Shown: positions 18,326 through 28,171, counted from the stretch's first letter. The stretch: DNA of 64,000 bases from Actinomycetota bacterium (GCA_040881665.1 JBBECT010000005.1:140138-204137), one strand, 5' to 3'. The notes: a model not told the origin generated them from the letters alone. Made by a program: numbers and translations.

Positions 18326-19644
18326 CTGCTCGCGCGGGGTCTCGATCGCGGCCCTGCGGACACGCGGTTCGTCGCGCGCTTCGGCGAGCTCTTCGACTTC
18401 CTCTGGGACCCCTTCGCCTTCTGCGCCGAGCGCGCACGACCCGAGGATCCCCGGGCCGAGGACGCCGCGGCCCGCGCGACGCTCCAGAGGATGCCGATCG
18501 CCGCGAGGGTCACGACGAGGTTCGAACCGCCGTAGGACAGCAGCGGCAGCGGGACGCCGGTGATCGGGAGCAAGCCCGTCACCGCTCCGAGGTTCACGAT
18601 CGTCTGGATGCCGAGCCACCCGGTGATCCCCCCGGCCAGCATCCGTCCGAACGGATCCGGGGCGCGCATCGCGATGCGGATCCCCGCGACGAACAAGGCC
18701 GCGAACAACGCGAGCACACCGAAGGCCGCGAACAGACCGAGTTCCTCGCCGAGGATCGAGAAGATGAAGTCGGTCTCGGCATTGGGGAGGTAGAGCCATT
18801 TCTGCCGGCTCGCGCCGAGCCCGAGGCCGGTCCAGCCTCCCGAACCGAGCGCGATCAACGATTGTTTCAGGTGGTAGCCCGTGTTCTGCGGATCCGACCA
18901 CGGGTCGAGGAAGGACAGGAACCGCGAACGCCGGTAGCTCTCCCCCATGATCAGCGCGTACCCGAGGAGCGCGCCGATCGCCGCCACCGCCGCGAGCAGC
19001 CGCAGCCGCACGCCGGCGAGGAACATGACGACGAGCACGCTCCCCGCGAGCAGCAGGGTCGTCCCGAGGTCCGGCTGCAGCATCACCAACACCGCGATGA
19101 CGAGCACGACGGGCAACAGCGGTAGCGCGAGATGGAGCGGATCATCCAGATGGCGGGCCTTGCGTTCCAGGATCATCGCAGCGAACGCGATCAGACCGAG
19201 CTTCGCGATCTCCGAAGGCTGGACGGTGACCGGCCCGAACTGCAACCACCGCGCCGACCCTCCGCCGGTGATCCCGAAGGAGGGATGGAGGACCAGCAGC
19301 AGCAACGCCGCAGCGGCGATCAACACCGGCAGAGCCAGTGCCCGCCACGCCCCGTAGGAGACCCGCGAGCAGGCGACGAGCAGCGCGACCCCGAGCACGG
19401 CGAACAGCGACTGCTTGAAGAAGTAGTGGAAGCTCGAGCCGAACTCGAGCGCCGCGGACACCGAGCTGGCCGAGAGCACCATCACGAGCCCGATCGCGAC
19501 CAGGACCGCCGTCGGCACGAGGAGCAGGACGATGTCGTTGCGCGCCGCCGCCCGCGCGCGAGCGACCGTGGCCGAACGCGCGCGCTTCTCCTTCACGGGC
19601 CACGGGGTCACCAGGCGCAATCGCCGGGTGGGGAAGGTCTCCAC
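18322..19644 (-). CDS. ftsW: Septal peptidoglycan polymerase FtsW (SEDS family)
   Basis: The SEDS glycosyltransferase polymerises lipid II together with FtsI. The 440-residue protein has about ten membrane helices starting near residue 35. Typical blocks are GGGSARWLQFGPVTVQPSE, LQPDLGTT, NAETDFIFSILGEELG and LPLLSYGGSNL. A basic, Ser/Arg/Lys-rich cytoplasmic tail (last ~50 residues) follows the last helix. Start GTG at 19644 is 4 bases after the murD stop; a GTG ten codons later is an alternative. Confidence 0.95.
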   Translation of the reverse strand: METFPTRRLRLVTPWPVKEKRARSATVARARAAARNDIVLLLVPTAVLVAIGLVMVLSASSVSAALEFGSSFHYFFKQSLFAVLGVALLVACSRVSYGAWRALALPVLIAAAALLLLVLHPSFGITGGGSARWLQFGPVTVQPSEIAKLGLIAFAAMILERKARHLDDPLHLALPLLPVVLVIAVLVMLQPDLGTTLLLAGSVLVVMFLAGVRLRLLAAVAAIGALLGYALIMGESYRRSRFLSFLDPWSDPQNTGYHLKQSLIALGSGGWTGLGLGASRQKWLYLPNAETDFIFSILGEELGLFAAFGVLALFAALFVAGIRIAMRAPDPFGRMLAGGITGWLGIQTIVNLGAVTGLLPITGVPLPLLSYGGSNLVVTLAAIGILWSVARAAASSARGSSGRARSAQKAKGSQRKSKSSPKRATNRVSAGPRSRPRASR

Positions 19645-19648
19645 TCTG

Positions 19649-20992
19649 CTAACCAACGGAACGCTCCTCCTGCAGGGATCGCGCGGCCGCGGCGAACCGA
19701 TCGCCGCGCTCGCGATAGTCGGTGAACATGTCCTGACTCGCGCACGCGGGGGCCAGCAGCACGGTGCCCCCGGACACGGCCTGATCGGCCGCCGCGCGGA
19801 CGGCCTCTTCGATCGATCCCGCCCGGTGAACGGCCGGGACGCGACCCGCGAAGATCTCGGCGATCTCGCCCGCCGCCTCGCCGATCGCCACGACGCCGGA
19901 GAGCCGTCCGGCAGCCTCGCCGAGCGGCGAGAGATCGACACCCTTCGACCGTCCGCCGGCGATCAAGACGACGTCGCGGAGTCCGTCGAGCGCCGCAAGA
20001 GCAGCGTGTGGGTTCGTCGCCTTCGAATCGTCGACGAACCGGACGCCGTCCACCGTCGCGACGGTCGAGCCGCGGTGTGGGAGCGGCCGTACCTGGAGCA
20101 GAGCTTCGCGGATCGCCTCGGCCGGCACCCCGTACGACAGGGCGACGGCGGTCGCGGCCGCGGCGTCGGCTCGGAATCCCCCCGTCTCCGAGGCCGGCCG
20201 ACCGATATGGACCTCCGGTTCGCCTCCGAGGCGCGAGACGAGATCACCGTCGACGAAGCCGACCTCCTGGTCGGCCGGAGGGCCGAGCCGGAACCAAACG
20301 ACGCGGCACCGCGCGGCTCGCGAGACGCACGCGGCCTCCTCGTCGTCGGCGTTGCCCACATGGACGTCGTCCCCGGCCTGCAGTTCGAAGATCCGCGCCT
20401 TCGCCTCGACGTAGGCGCGGCGGGAACCGTGCCAGTCGAGATGATCGTCCGCAACGTTCAGCAGCGCGGAAACGCGAGGGCGGAAGGTCTGAGAGAAGTG
20501 CAGTTGGAACGACGACGCCTCGACGGCGAGCGCGTCCCGCGCCTCGCGCGCCGCGAGGGAGAACGGATGTCCGATGTTGCCGCAGGCGATCGCGTCCAGC
20601 CCCGTCGCACGCAGCGATGCGGCAACGATCTCGGTCGTCGTCGTCTTGCCGTTCGTTCCGGTGATCCCCACGTACGGCACCGTGCACAACCGGGCCCCGA
20701 GCTCGAGCTCGCTCCAGATCGCCAGCCCGCGCTCGCGCGCCCATCCGAGGACCTCGGCGCTCTGGGCAACCCCGGGACTCGTGACCACGAGGCTCGCGCC
20801 GTCCAGGTGCTCCGGGCGATGCCCTCCCGTTGCCATCTCGACGCCGAGCGCCCTCAAGGCGTCGTCGTCGGCTATCGATCCGCGTTCGGTGACCAGGACT
20901 CGGGCGCCCTCCTCCGCGAGCGCCCGCGCGGCCGCCCGCCCGCTCGTTCCGGCGCCGACCACCACAGCCCTCTCCCCCGCGAAGGCGTTCAT
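19649..20992 (-). CDS. murD: UDP-N-acetylmuramoylalanine--D-glutamate ligase
   Basis: The enzyme adds D-Glu to UDP-MurNAc-L-Ala. The 447-residue protein has an N-terminal Rossmann fold (VVVGAGTSGRAA), the P-loop TGTNGKTTTT at 111-120, EASSFQL, NVADDHLDWHG (the H loop) and DDSKATNPHAA of the ligase family. ATG at 20992 is in an ATGA overlap with mraY. Confidence 0.96.
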   Translation of the reverse strand: MNAFAGERAVVVGAGTSGRAAARALAEEGARVLVTERGSIADDDALRALGVEMATGGHRPEHLDGASLVVTSPGVAQSAEVLGWARERGLAIWSELELGARLCTVPYVGITGTNGKTTTTEIVAASLRATGLDAIACGNIGHPFSLAAREARDALAVEASSFQLHFSQTFRPRVSALLNVADDHLDWHGSRRAYVEAKARIFELQAGDDVHVGNADDEEAACVSRAARCRVVWFRLGPPADQEVGFVDGDLVSRLGGEPEVHIGRPASETGGFRADAAAATAVALSYGVPAEAIREALLQVRPLPHRGSTVATVDGVRFVDDSKATNPHAALAALDGLRDVVLIAGGRSKGVDLSPLGEAAGRLSGVVAIGEAAGEIAEIFAGRVPAVHRAGSIEEAVRAAADQAVSGGTVLLAPACASQDMFTDYRERGDRFAAAARSLQEERSVG

Positions 20993-22032
20993 CCGATCCC
21001 CCCGCGTGCGAGGAAGTCCGCGTAGAACAGTCCGAGGGCGAACGCGACCGCGAGCCCATTCACGATCCAGAAGCGCACGATCACCGTGAACTCCGGCCAG
21101 CCGAGCAACTCGAAGTGGTGATGGATCGGCGCCATGCGGAAGACACGCCGATGGAACATCCGGAAGGCGACGACCTGGATGATGACCGACAACGCCTCGA
21201 GGACGAACAGCCCGCCCAAGATGATGAGCAGTATCTGACTGTTCGTCACGATCGCGAGCGCCCCGAGCAGGCCTCCGAGGGCGAGCGAGCCGGTGTCGCC
21301 CATGAAGATCCGCGCGGGTGCCGCGTTCCACCAGAGGAACCCGGCGGCTGCACCCATTCCGCCGGCCGCGACGATCGCGGTGTCGAGCGCCCCGTTCAGG
21401 TCGACGGGGTAGCAGGCCGGCAACCCGCTGCTGCACGGGTGACGGAACTGCCAGAACGCGATGAAGACGTACGCGGCGAGCACGAGGATCCCCGATCCGG
21501 AGGCGAGCCCGTCCAGCCCGTCGGTCAGGTTCACCGCGTTCGTCGTCGCGATCAGCATCAGGAAGGCCCACAGGAAGAACAGGACGCCGAGGTCGACCCC
21601 GGTCCCGCGGATGAACGACAGCTCCGTCGAGGTGTCGGCGAGGGCGACCGCGATCCACGTGAACGCGACCGCGACGATCGCCTGCCCGGCGATCTTCCCG
21701 AGCTTGGAGAGGCCGAGCGAGCGACGTCGGCGAACCTTGATGTAGTCGTCGACGAACCCCACGATCCCGAACCCCACGGGAGCGACCAGCACAGCCAGCC
21801 CCTCCCACGTGAAGCCGCGGAAGACCCGGGTCGCCAGGTACGCCGCGACGATACCGGCGACGATCACCGTTCCCCCCATCGTGGGGGTCCCCATCTTCTC
21901 CAGATGCGTGTGCGGACCGTCCTCCCGGATCCGCTGGCCCCAGCCGTGGACCCGGAAGAAGCGGATCGCGAGCGGCGTGCCGAGCAGCGTCACGAACAGA
22001 CCGATCGCCGCCGCGATCAGGATCGAGGTCAT
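20989..22032 (-). CDS. mraY: Phospho-N-acetylmuramoyl-pentapeptide transferase
   Basis: The polytopic enzyme transfers phospho-MurNAc-pentapeptide to undecaprenyl phosphate, giving lipid I. The 347-residue protein has ten hydrophobic segments and the expected catalytic motifs: GTPTMGG, FVDDYIK (Asp pair), NAVNLTDGLDGLASG, FMGDTGSLALGG and the HHHFE loop near the C terminus (PIHHHFELLGW). Overlaps: ATGA with murF upstream and with murD downstream. Confidence 0.97.
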   Translation of the reverse strand: MTSILIAAAIGLFVTLLGTPLAIRFFRVHGWGQRIREDGPHTHLEKMGTPTMGGTVIVAGIVAAYLATRVFRGFTWEGLAVLVAPVGFGIVGFVDDYIKVRRRRSLGLSKLGKIAGQAIVAVAFTWIAVALADTSTELSFIRGTGVDLGVLFFLWAFLMLIATTNAVNLTDGLDGLASGSGILVLAAYVFIAFWQFRHPCSSGLPACYPVDLNGALDTAIVAAGGMGAAAGFLWWNAAPARIFMGDTGSLALGGLLGALAIVTNSQILLIILGGLFVLEALSVIIQVVAFRMFHRRVFRMAPIHHHFELLGWPEFTVIVRFWIVNGLAVAFALGLFYADFLARGGIG

Positions 22033-23414
22033 GCAGGCACCCCCTCGCGCAACGCGGTCGCGAGCCGCTCGAGACCCGCGACGCGCGAACCCTTGAGGAA
22101 GACCACGTCCCCGGGTTGCAGGATCCCCGACAGCAGGGTCGCTGCCTCCTCCGGTGATCCGACGACGTGGACGTCGCCGGGCTCCAGACCTTCGCGGACG
22201 GCCGCTATCGCGATCGGCCGAGCCCCGTCGCCGACGGCGATCAGCACGTCGACGCGCAAGCGCGTGGCGAGGTCGCCCAGGCGTTCGTGCTCCTCGAGGG
22301 AGATCGGGCCCAGCTCGGCCATGTGCCCGAGGACGGCGATCAGTCGCTTCTCGCGGGCGATCCATCGGGCAGCCTTCAGGCCCGCCGCCATCGACTCCGG
22401 GTTGGCGTTGTAGGCGTCGTTGACCACGACGACACCGTCGCGGGTTTCGAACGTCTCCATACGCCACGCCGACACGTGCGCATGCTCGAGGGCGACCAGA
22501 GCGTCGGCGAGCGGGATCCCGAGGGCCCGCCCGGCTGCGATCGCGGCGAGCGCGTTCTGGACCATGTGCTCCCCGGGGACGGCGAGCCGCGTCCGACCGC
22601 GATCGGACCCCGCCTCGACCGTGAAGCTCGCTCGCCCGAGGCGATCCAGTTCAACATCGACCGCCCGAACGTCTGCGCCGGGCGCGCGCCCGAAGGTCAG
22701 CACGCGGGCGCGTGTCCGCCTCTCGAAGCCCCGTACGACCCGATCGTCCGCGGCGAGGATCGCGGTCGCCGCTTCACCCAGCGCCTCGATCGGTTCGGCC
22801 GATGCCTCGACGATCGCCTCCCACGACCCGAAGATCTCCATGTGCGCAACACCGACGTTCGTGACGATCACCACGTCGGGACGGGCGATCTCGCACAGCA
22901 GACGCACGTCGCCCCGGCGTCGCGCGCCCAGCTCCAGGACGAGCGCCTGGGTATCGTCCGGGGCGTCGAGCACGGTGAGGGGCACGCCGACTTCGGTGTT
23001 GAACGACCGCGGGCTGGCATGAATGCGCAGCCGCGTGGCCAGAACAGCCGTCACGAAGTCCTTCGTCGAGGTCTTCCCGTTCGCACCCGTCACGCCGACC
23101 ACGCGGGCGTCGAGCTCCCCGCGCCGGGCGGCGGCCAGGTCGAGCAGCGCCCGCCCCGTGTCGGCAACCCGCACGAGGGAGGCCCCGGCACCGATCGGCC
23201 CCGGGTCGGCATCGACGAGCGCGGCGGCAGCCCCGCCGGTGAGGGCGGCACCGACGAACGCATGGCCGTCGTGTGTCTCGCCACGGATCGCGACGAAGAG
23301 CGCCCCTTCCGAGGCCGTCCTGCTATCGGTCGTCACCGCATCGACCATGACGTCGGGCCCTTCCAGCGTGCCATGGACGAGCTCCGCGATCTGCGAGAGC
23401 GCACGCGCCTTCAC
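22029..23414 (-). CDS. murF: UDP-N-acetylmuramoyl-tripeptide--D-alanyl-D-alanine ligase
   Basis: The enzyme adds the D-Ala-D-Ala dipeptide. The 461-residue protein has the N-terminal substrate domain (TTDSRTASEGALFVAIRG), P-loop GANGKTST at 110-117, ELGARRRGDV, NVGVAHME and NDAYNANPESM. ATG at 23414 is in an ATGA overlap with murE. No ddl gene is in the window, so the dipeptide is made elsewhere. Confidence 0.96.
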   Translation of the reverse strand: MKARALSQIAELVHGTLEGPDVMVDAVTTDSRTASEGALFVAIRGETHDGHAFVGAALTGGAAAALVDADPGPIGAGASLVRVADTGRALLDLAAARRGELDARVVGVTGANGKTSTKDFVTAVLATRLRIHASPRSFNTEVGVPLTVLDAPDDTQALVLELGARRRGDVRLLCEIARPDVVIVTNVGVAHMEIFGSWEAIVEASAEPIEALGEAATAILAADDRVVRGFERRTRARVLTFGRAPGADVRAVDVELDRLGRASFTVEAGSDRGRTRLAVPGEHMVQNALAAIAAGRALGIPLADALVALEHAHVSAWRMETFETRDGVVVVNDAYNANPESMAAGLKAARWIAREKRLIAVLGHMAELGPISLEEHERLGDLATRLRVDVLIAVGDGARPIAIAAVREGLEPGDVHVVGSPEEAATLLSGILQPGDVVFLKGSRVAGLERLATALREGVPA

Positions 23415-24913
23415 CTCGGCTCTCCCCGAGGGTCGAGGCGCGCGCGGAGCTCTTCGGCGGCGACCGATCGATCGTCGAACGGAACGGTTCGGTCGGCGAA
23501 TTCCTGGCCGGTCTCGTGTCCCTTGCCCGCGACCACGAGGACATCTCCGGTGGATGCAGAGCGAACGGCGCGCCGGATCGCCGCGCGTCGGTCGGGCTCC
23601 ACCTCGTACGCGCCTCCCCCGGCCTTCGCACCGGGTTCGATCTCCGCCAGGATCGCGAGAGGGTCCTCAGATCGGGGGTTGTCGCTGGTGAGGATCGTCA
23701 GGTCGGCCAGGCTCGTCGCCGCGCGACCCATCAGGGGGCGCTTCTCACGGTCTCGGTCCCCGCCGCACCCCACGACGATCACGACGCGGCCGTCGGCGAG
23801 CGAACGCGCCGCCCGCAGGACGTTCTCGACGCCATCGGGTGTGTGCGCGTAGTCGACGAGCACGAGGAAGTCCTGCCCTTCGTCGACCGGGTCGACCCGA
23901 CCCGGAACACCGGGCATCGTCGCGATGCCGCGCGCGATCGCGGCGTCGTCGATCCCCAACTCCCGCGCCGCGGCGATCGCCGCGAGGCAGTTCCCGACGT
24001 TGAAGGCGCCGCGCAGCGGTGAATGCATGTCGATCCCGTCCACCCGGAACCGGATGCCACCGACTTCCACTCGGATGTCGGTCGCTCGCAGCTCCGCCTC
24101 CTCGATCGTGCCGAAGGTTCGTGCGGGGACCGAGGTCTCCACCAGGCGCCGCCCGTACGGATCGTCGACATCGATCGCGGCCCGGTCGGCGAACGACGGC
24201 GTGAACAGCCGGGCCTTCGCCGTGAAGTAGGACTCCATCGATCCGTGGTAGTCGAGATGGTCTTGGCTGAGGTTCGTGAATACGGCGATCGCGAAGCGTG
24301 TGCCGTCCACCCGATGCTGCTCGAGGCCGTGGGATGAGACCTCCATCGCGGCCGCGTTGACGCCCGTTTCGGCCATCTCCCACAGCACCCGCTGCAGCGC
24401 CGGCGCCTCGGGGGTCGTGCGCTCGAACCGAACCGGGGCTCCCGCCACGCGGGCGCCGGTGGTCCCGATCAATCCGGCGATGCGTCCGGCGGTCGCGAAG
24501 ATCGATTCCAGCAGGTAGGTGGTCGTCGTCTTGCCGTTCGTCCCGGTGATGCCGACGAGCGAGATCCGTGCCGAGGGCGACCCGAAGAACGCAGCCGACA
24601 TCGGGCCCATCGCGGCGCGGACCGATCCGACGAGAACCTGGGTCACGGGAAGGTCCTCGAGCCACCGCTCCACGACGAGGCTCGACGCCCCGCGCGCCAC
24701 GGCCTCCGGCGCGAACGCGTGGCCGTCGGCCGTCGCGCCCGGAACGCAGAAGAACAGCGCGCCGGGCAGGACGCGGTCGGATCGGTCGGCGACATCGACG
24801 ACGTGGACGGCATCGCCGCGGATCTCGTGCCCGGCGCCTCCGTACGCGGCGAGACGGGCAACCAGATCACTGAGGGGCCGGGCAGGGGGGGTCTTCGCAG
24901 CCACGGGCGCCAC
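23411..24913 (-). CDS. murE: UDP-MurNAc-L-Ala-D-Glu--meso-diaminopimelate ligase
   Basis: The enzyme adds the third stem residue. It has the P-loop GITGTNGKTTTT, MEVSSHGLEQHR, NLSQDHLDYHGSMESYF, VDYAHTPDGVENVL and TSDNPRSEDP. The DNPR motif marks meso-diaminopimelate specificity. The start is uncertain. GTG at 24913 gives 500 residues, close to the family length, but has a poor ribosome site. TTG at 25030 has GAGGGGGAG five bases upstream and would add a Gly-rich 39-residue extension reading through a 14-bp hairpin. GTG at 24904 is a third option. Confidence 0.94.
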   Translation of the reverse strand: MAPVAAKTPPARPLSDLVARLAAYGGAGHEIRGDAVHVVDVADRSDRVLPGALFFCVPGATADGHAFAPEAVARGASSLVVERWLEDLPVTQVLVGSVRAAMGPMSAAFFGSPSARISLVGITGTNGKTTTTYLLESIFATAGRIAGLIGTTGARVAGAPVRFERTTPEAPALQRVLWEMAETGVNAAAMEVSSHGLEQHRVDGTRFAIAVFTNLSQDHLDYHGSMESYFTAKARLFTPSFADRAAIDVDDPYGRRLVETSVPARTFGTIEEAELRATDIRVEVGGIRFRVDGIDMHSPLRGAFNVGNCLAAIAAARELGIDDAAIARGIATMPGVPGRVDPVDEGQDFLVLVDYAHTPDGVENVLRAARSLADGRVVIVVGCGGDRDREKRPLMGRAATSLADLTILTSDNPRSEDPLAILAEIEPGAKAGGGAYEVEPDRRAAIRRAVRSASTGDVLVVAGKGHETGQEFADRTVPFDDRSVAAEELRARLDPRGEPR

Positions 24914-24918
24914 AGAGC

Positions 24919-24951
24919 CTACCGCCGGGTCGTGGTGCGACCCGGCGGTAG
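24919..24951 (-). promoter_or_regulatory. 14-bp perfect hairpin between ftsI and murE
   Basis: Positions 24919-24932 are the exact reverse complement of 24938-24951, with a 5-base loop (24933-24937). It is by far the most stable simple hairpin in the cluster. No U-run follows on the transcribed strand, so it is not a classic terminator. It could be an RNA-processing site, a Rho-independent pause or a translation control for murE. Confidence 0.6.
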
Positions 24952-25065
24952 CCCCGCCGCCGGTTCCTCCGCCATCGGCGGACGCGCGGATCCCGGGGTC
25001 CCCGCTCCCCTCGATCGTCCTTGGCCTCAAGCCGTCTCCCCCTCGGCGTGCGCTCGCGGTGAACC

Positions 25066-26832
25066 TCAGTCCGTCGCGAGCTCGTTCGGCGGCAACGGAA
25101 CCTGCCGTCCGGGCGCGATGCCCAGTCGCTGGATCGCGTACCGGGCGACTTCCTGGAACAGGGGGGCCGATGCGATCCCGCCGTAGACCGTGGCGGGCTC
25201 GTCCAGGATCGCGACGATCACCACCTGCGGGTCGGACGCCGGGAGGAATCCCATGAACGAGGCCACGTACCGCTTCGAGTACCCCGCGCGATCCTCGTAC
25301 GGCTTGCGAGCGGTCCCGGTCTTGCCGGCGACCTGATAGCCGCGGATCCTCGCCGCCGAGCCCGTCCCCTCGTCGACGGCGTACGCGAGCATCCGCGCCA
25401 CGAGCTCTGCGGTCCGCTCGGAGACGACGCGCCGGCGTGGCGAGTCCGCCGCCTCGGTGAGCTCTCCGTCCGCGCCGACGGTCGCCCTTCCGAGCCGGGG
25501 GGCGACCCACTCGCCGCCGTTCGCGATCGTCGCGTACACCGCCGCCATCTGCAGCGGGGTCGCGGAGATCCCCTGACCGTAGGACATCGTGGCTCGGCTC
25601 GTCTCGTTCCATTGGGACAGCGTCAGCAACGACCCGGAGGCTTCGCCCGGGAAGTCGATCCCGGTCGGACGACCGAGTCCGAACCTCGCCAGGTAGGTCG
25701 CGAGCGGACCCGATCCGAGTCGATCCGCGACCTGGATCGTTCCGACGTTGCTCGATTGCGCGATGATGTCGCCGATCGTCATCTGCTCGGTCGGATGCGG
25801 ATGCGAGTCGCGGATCAGCTCGTCGCCGACGTAGATCCGATCGGCGACCATCAACCGCTCCTCGAGGCCGACCGCTCCTTCCTCGACCGCGGCGGCGGTC
25901 GTGATCACCTTGTTCACCGACCCGGGCTCGAACGCATCGAGGGCAGCGCGGTTTCGCATCTGCGCCTCGGTCGCGCGGTCCAATCGGTTCGGATCGAACC
26001 ACGGAGCGGTGGCCATCGCGAGCACGTCTCCCGTGTCGGGCTCCAACACGATCACCGTTCCGCCCTTCGCGTGGTTGCGGGCCACGGCTTGGGCGAGCGA
26101 GGCCTGCACCCCGTACTGCAACTGACGGTCGATCGTGGTGACGAGATCGCTGCCCGGCACGGGCGTGCGCTCGGTCGATTCACCCGAGACGATCGGACGG
26201 CCGTCACGCGCGACCTCCAGGACCCGTTCTCCGGGAGATCCCGACAGCAGATCGTCGTACTGCAGCTCGAGCCCCGCGAGTCCCCTCGGCAGGTCGTCGT
26301 CGCCGAACCCGACCGCGCCCAACACCTGCGGGGCCAGATCGTCGGCGGGATAGGTCCGCTTGGTCGTCGGCAACATCCCGATGCCCGCGAGTTCGAGGCG
26401 CTCCACCTTCGTCGCAAGGGCCGCGCCCACCTGCCGGGAGACGTACGCGAAGCTCGATCCCTCCTCGGAGAGGTCGCGGGCGAGAGCGCCTTCGGCCGCA
26501 GCCTCCAGCCCGAGGGCCTCCGACAACGTGGCCGCTGTCGCGGCCGGGTCCTCGACGTAGCGAGGATCGGCGTAGATGTCCTTCGCCTCCAGCGACATCG
26601 CCAGCGGCACGCCCGTCCGATCAAGGATCTGTCCGCGGGAGGCGGGCAGTTCGATCGTCGCGACACGCTGCGCCTCGCCCAGGGCACTGAACTCCGCGTG
26701 CTCGCCGATCTGCAGCTGAGCGAGGCGGGCGGCCAGCAGCAGGATCGCGACCAACAGGGCGCCACCCAGCGCCACCGACCGGCGCCGCGCGGTGATCGGC
26801 GGTACCGTTCCCCGGCGGGCGACCGAGCTCAC
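25066..26832 (-). CDS. ftsI: Septal class B penicillin-binding protein (FtsI/PBP3)
   Basis: This transpeptidase cross-links septal peptidoglycan with FtsW. The 588-residue protein has one N-terminal membrane helix (about 20-38), a dimerisation domain from about 60 (SRGQILDRTGVPLA) and the transpeptidase domain. The catalytic motif is S305-V-N-K308, followed by S360-S-N362 and K504-T-G506. The active-site tetrad is SVNK rather than the common STFK/STMK, with Ser and Lys kept. No PASTA repeats are seen. Start GTG at 26832 overlaps the ftsL stop (GTGA). Confidence 0.95.
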   Translation of the reverse strand: MSSVARRGTVPPITARRRSVALGGALLVAILLLAARLAQLQIGEHAEFSALGEAQRVATIELPASRGQILDRTGVPLAMSLEAKDIYADPRYVEDPAATAATLSEALGLEAAAEGALARDLSEEGSSFAYVSRQVGAALATKVERLELAGIGMLPTTKRTYPADDLAPQVLGAVGFGDDDLPRGLAGLELQYDDLLSGSPGERVLEVARDGRPIVSGESTERTPVPGSDLVTTIDRQLQYGVQASLAQAVARNHAKGGTVIVLEPDTGDVLAMATAPWFDPNRLDRATEAQMRNRAALDAFEPGSVNKVITTAAAVEEGAVGLEERLMVADRIYVGDELIRDSHPHPTEQMTIGDIIAQSSNVGTIQVADRLGSGPLATYLARFGLGRPTGIDFPGEASGSLLTLSQWNETSRATMSYGQGISATPLQMAAVYATIANGGEWVAPRLGRATVGADGELTEAADSPRRRVVSERTAELVARMLAYAVDEGTGSAARIRGYQVAGKTGTARKPYEDRAGYSKRYVASFMGFLPASDPQVVIVAILDEPATVYGGIASAPLFQEVARYAIQRLGIAPGRQVPLPPNELATD

Positions 26833-27311
26833 CGCACGATCCCGTCCGCGACGGGTTCGAGCTCGGGCCCGGCGGTGTCGAGGGTCCGTCCCCCGGCCGG
26901 ATCCGGCCGACCGATGCTGCCCTCCGGCACGTGGAGGATGTGGATGTCGTCGGGGAGACGCATACCGTGCCGGACAGCCCAGTCGGCGATCCGACCGGGG
27001 GAGGATCTATCGGCGACCTGGCGCGTCAAGGTGGTGTGCCGGTCCGCCAGGCCGTCCGCCTTCGACCGCAGGTCGTCGATGCTGAACGAGGTCTGCGCGA
27101 GCATCGCGTTCAACGCGACCAGACCGATCACCGTCGCACCGACCATCAGCGACGCGAACACCGTGAACCCCACGTGGTGGCGCACGCGGCGGCGAACGAC
27201 CGGCGCCGGCGTGCGACGACGGATCGGTCGCGTCGCCGGGACGGGGGCGGTGTGGTTCCGGGTCGCCGGAACGCGCATCGCCCCGGACTGGACGCGGGCG
27301 GGGACACTCAC
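26829..27311 (-). CDS. ftsL: FtsL-like divisome protein
   Basis: The 160-residue bitopic protein has a long basic cytoplasmic N terminus (1-47), one membrane helix at about 48-70 (VGFTVFASLMVGATVIGLVA) and a short extracytoplasmic coiled coil (TSFSIDDLRSKADGLADRH), ending in a Pro-rich tail. Sequence conservation in FtsL is low. The assignment rests on topology and on the rsmH-ftsL-ftsI position. Start GTG at 27311 overlaps the rsmH stop. Confidence 0.82.
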   Translation of the reverse strand: MSVPARVQSGAMRVPATRNHTAPVPATRPIRRRTPAPVVRRRVRHHVGFTVFASLMVGATVIGLVALNAMLAQTSFSIDDLRSKADGLADRHTTLTRQVADRSSPGRIADWAVRHGMRLPDDIHILHVPEGSIGRPDPAGGRTLDTAGPELEPVADGIVR

Positions 27312-28171
27312 GCGGCCTCCCGCTGGGCGGCACGCAGCTTGGCGGCGCGTGCCCGAGGGTTCGCGACGGTCTCGGACTCGGTCGGACGCAGGGGCTTCTT
27401 CGTCAGCACGCGGAGCTGCTCGCTGTCGCGGAAGAAGTGTTTGATCTCGCGATCCTCCAGAGAGTGGTAGGCGATCGCTACGATGCGGCCACCGGGAGCG
27501 AGGAACCCGACCGCCTGAGGCAGGGAGGCGGCGAGCTCCTCGAGCTCCCGGTTGACCGCGATGCGGAGCGCTTGGAAGGTCCTGCGTGCGGGGTGGGGGC
27601 CCCCCGGACGCTTCCCCAGCGCACCCGCGACCACGCGCGCGAGCTCATCGGTCGTCTCGATCGGGCTGCGGGAGCGCGCCCGCACGATCGCCGACGCGAC
27701 GCGACGCGCGCGTCGTTCCTCTCCGTACAGGTAGATCAGGTCGGCGAGCTCGCTCTCGGACAGCTCGTTCACGAGCTCGAGCGCGGATCGCGTCCCTTCC
27801 TCGCCCTCGCCGCCCATCCGCATGTCGAGCGGTCCGTCCGTTCGGAACCCGAACCCTCGATCGGCATCGTCCAGCTGCATCGACGAGACGCCGAGGTCCA
27901 TCAGAACGCCGTCGACCTGCGCTCCCGGATCGGCCTGCGAGAAGCGCCCCCGGACCGCACGGAACCGCTCCCCGAACGGCGTGAGCCGTTCGGTCGCCGC
28001 CGCGATCGCGGCGGGATCTCGGTCGACGCCGACGACGGAACCGACCCCCGCCTCGAGGAGCGCCTCAGCGTGACCGCCGAGCCCGAGCGTCAGATCGAGC
28101 ACGGTGCCGCGGTCCCCAAGGAACCGCACCACCTCGTCGACCATCACCGGAACGTGACGTCGGTCCGACAT
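27308..28171 (-). CDS. rsmH: 16S rRNA (cytosine-1402-N4)-methyltransferase
   Basis: The SAM-dependent enzyme (formerly MraW) methylates N4 of C1402 in the ribosomal P site. The 287-residue protein begins HVPVMVDEVVRFL, has the SAM motif LDLTLGLGGHAEALL, MDLGVSSMQLD, RRARRVASAIV, RRTFQALRIAVN and AYHSLEDR near the end. ATG at 28171 is 5 bases after the stop of the small membrane gene. Confidence 0.96.
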   Translation of the reverse strand: MSDRRHVPVMVDEVVRFLGDRGTVLDLTLGLGGHAEALLEAGVGSVVGVDRDPAAIAAATERLTPFGERFRAVRGRFSQADPGAQVDGVLMDLGVSSMQLDDADRGFGFRTDGPLDMRMGGEGEEGTRSALELVNELSESELADLIYLYGEERRARRVASAIVRARSRSPIETTDELARVVAGALGKRPGGPHPARRTFQALRIAVNRELEELAASLPQAVGFLAPGGRIVAIAYHSLEDREIKHFFRDSEQLRVLTKKPLRPTESETVANPRARAAKLRAAQREAA

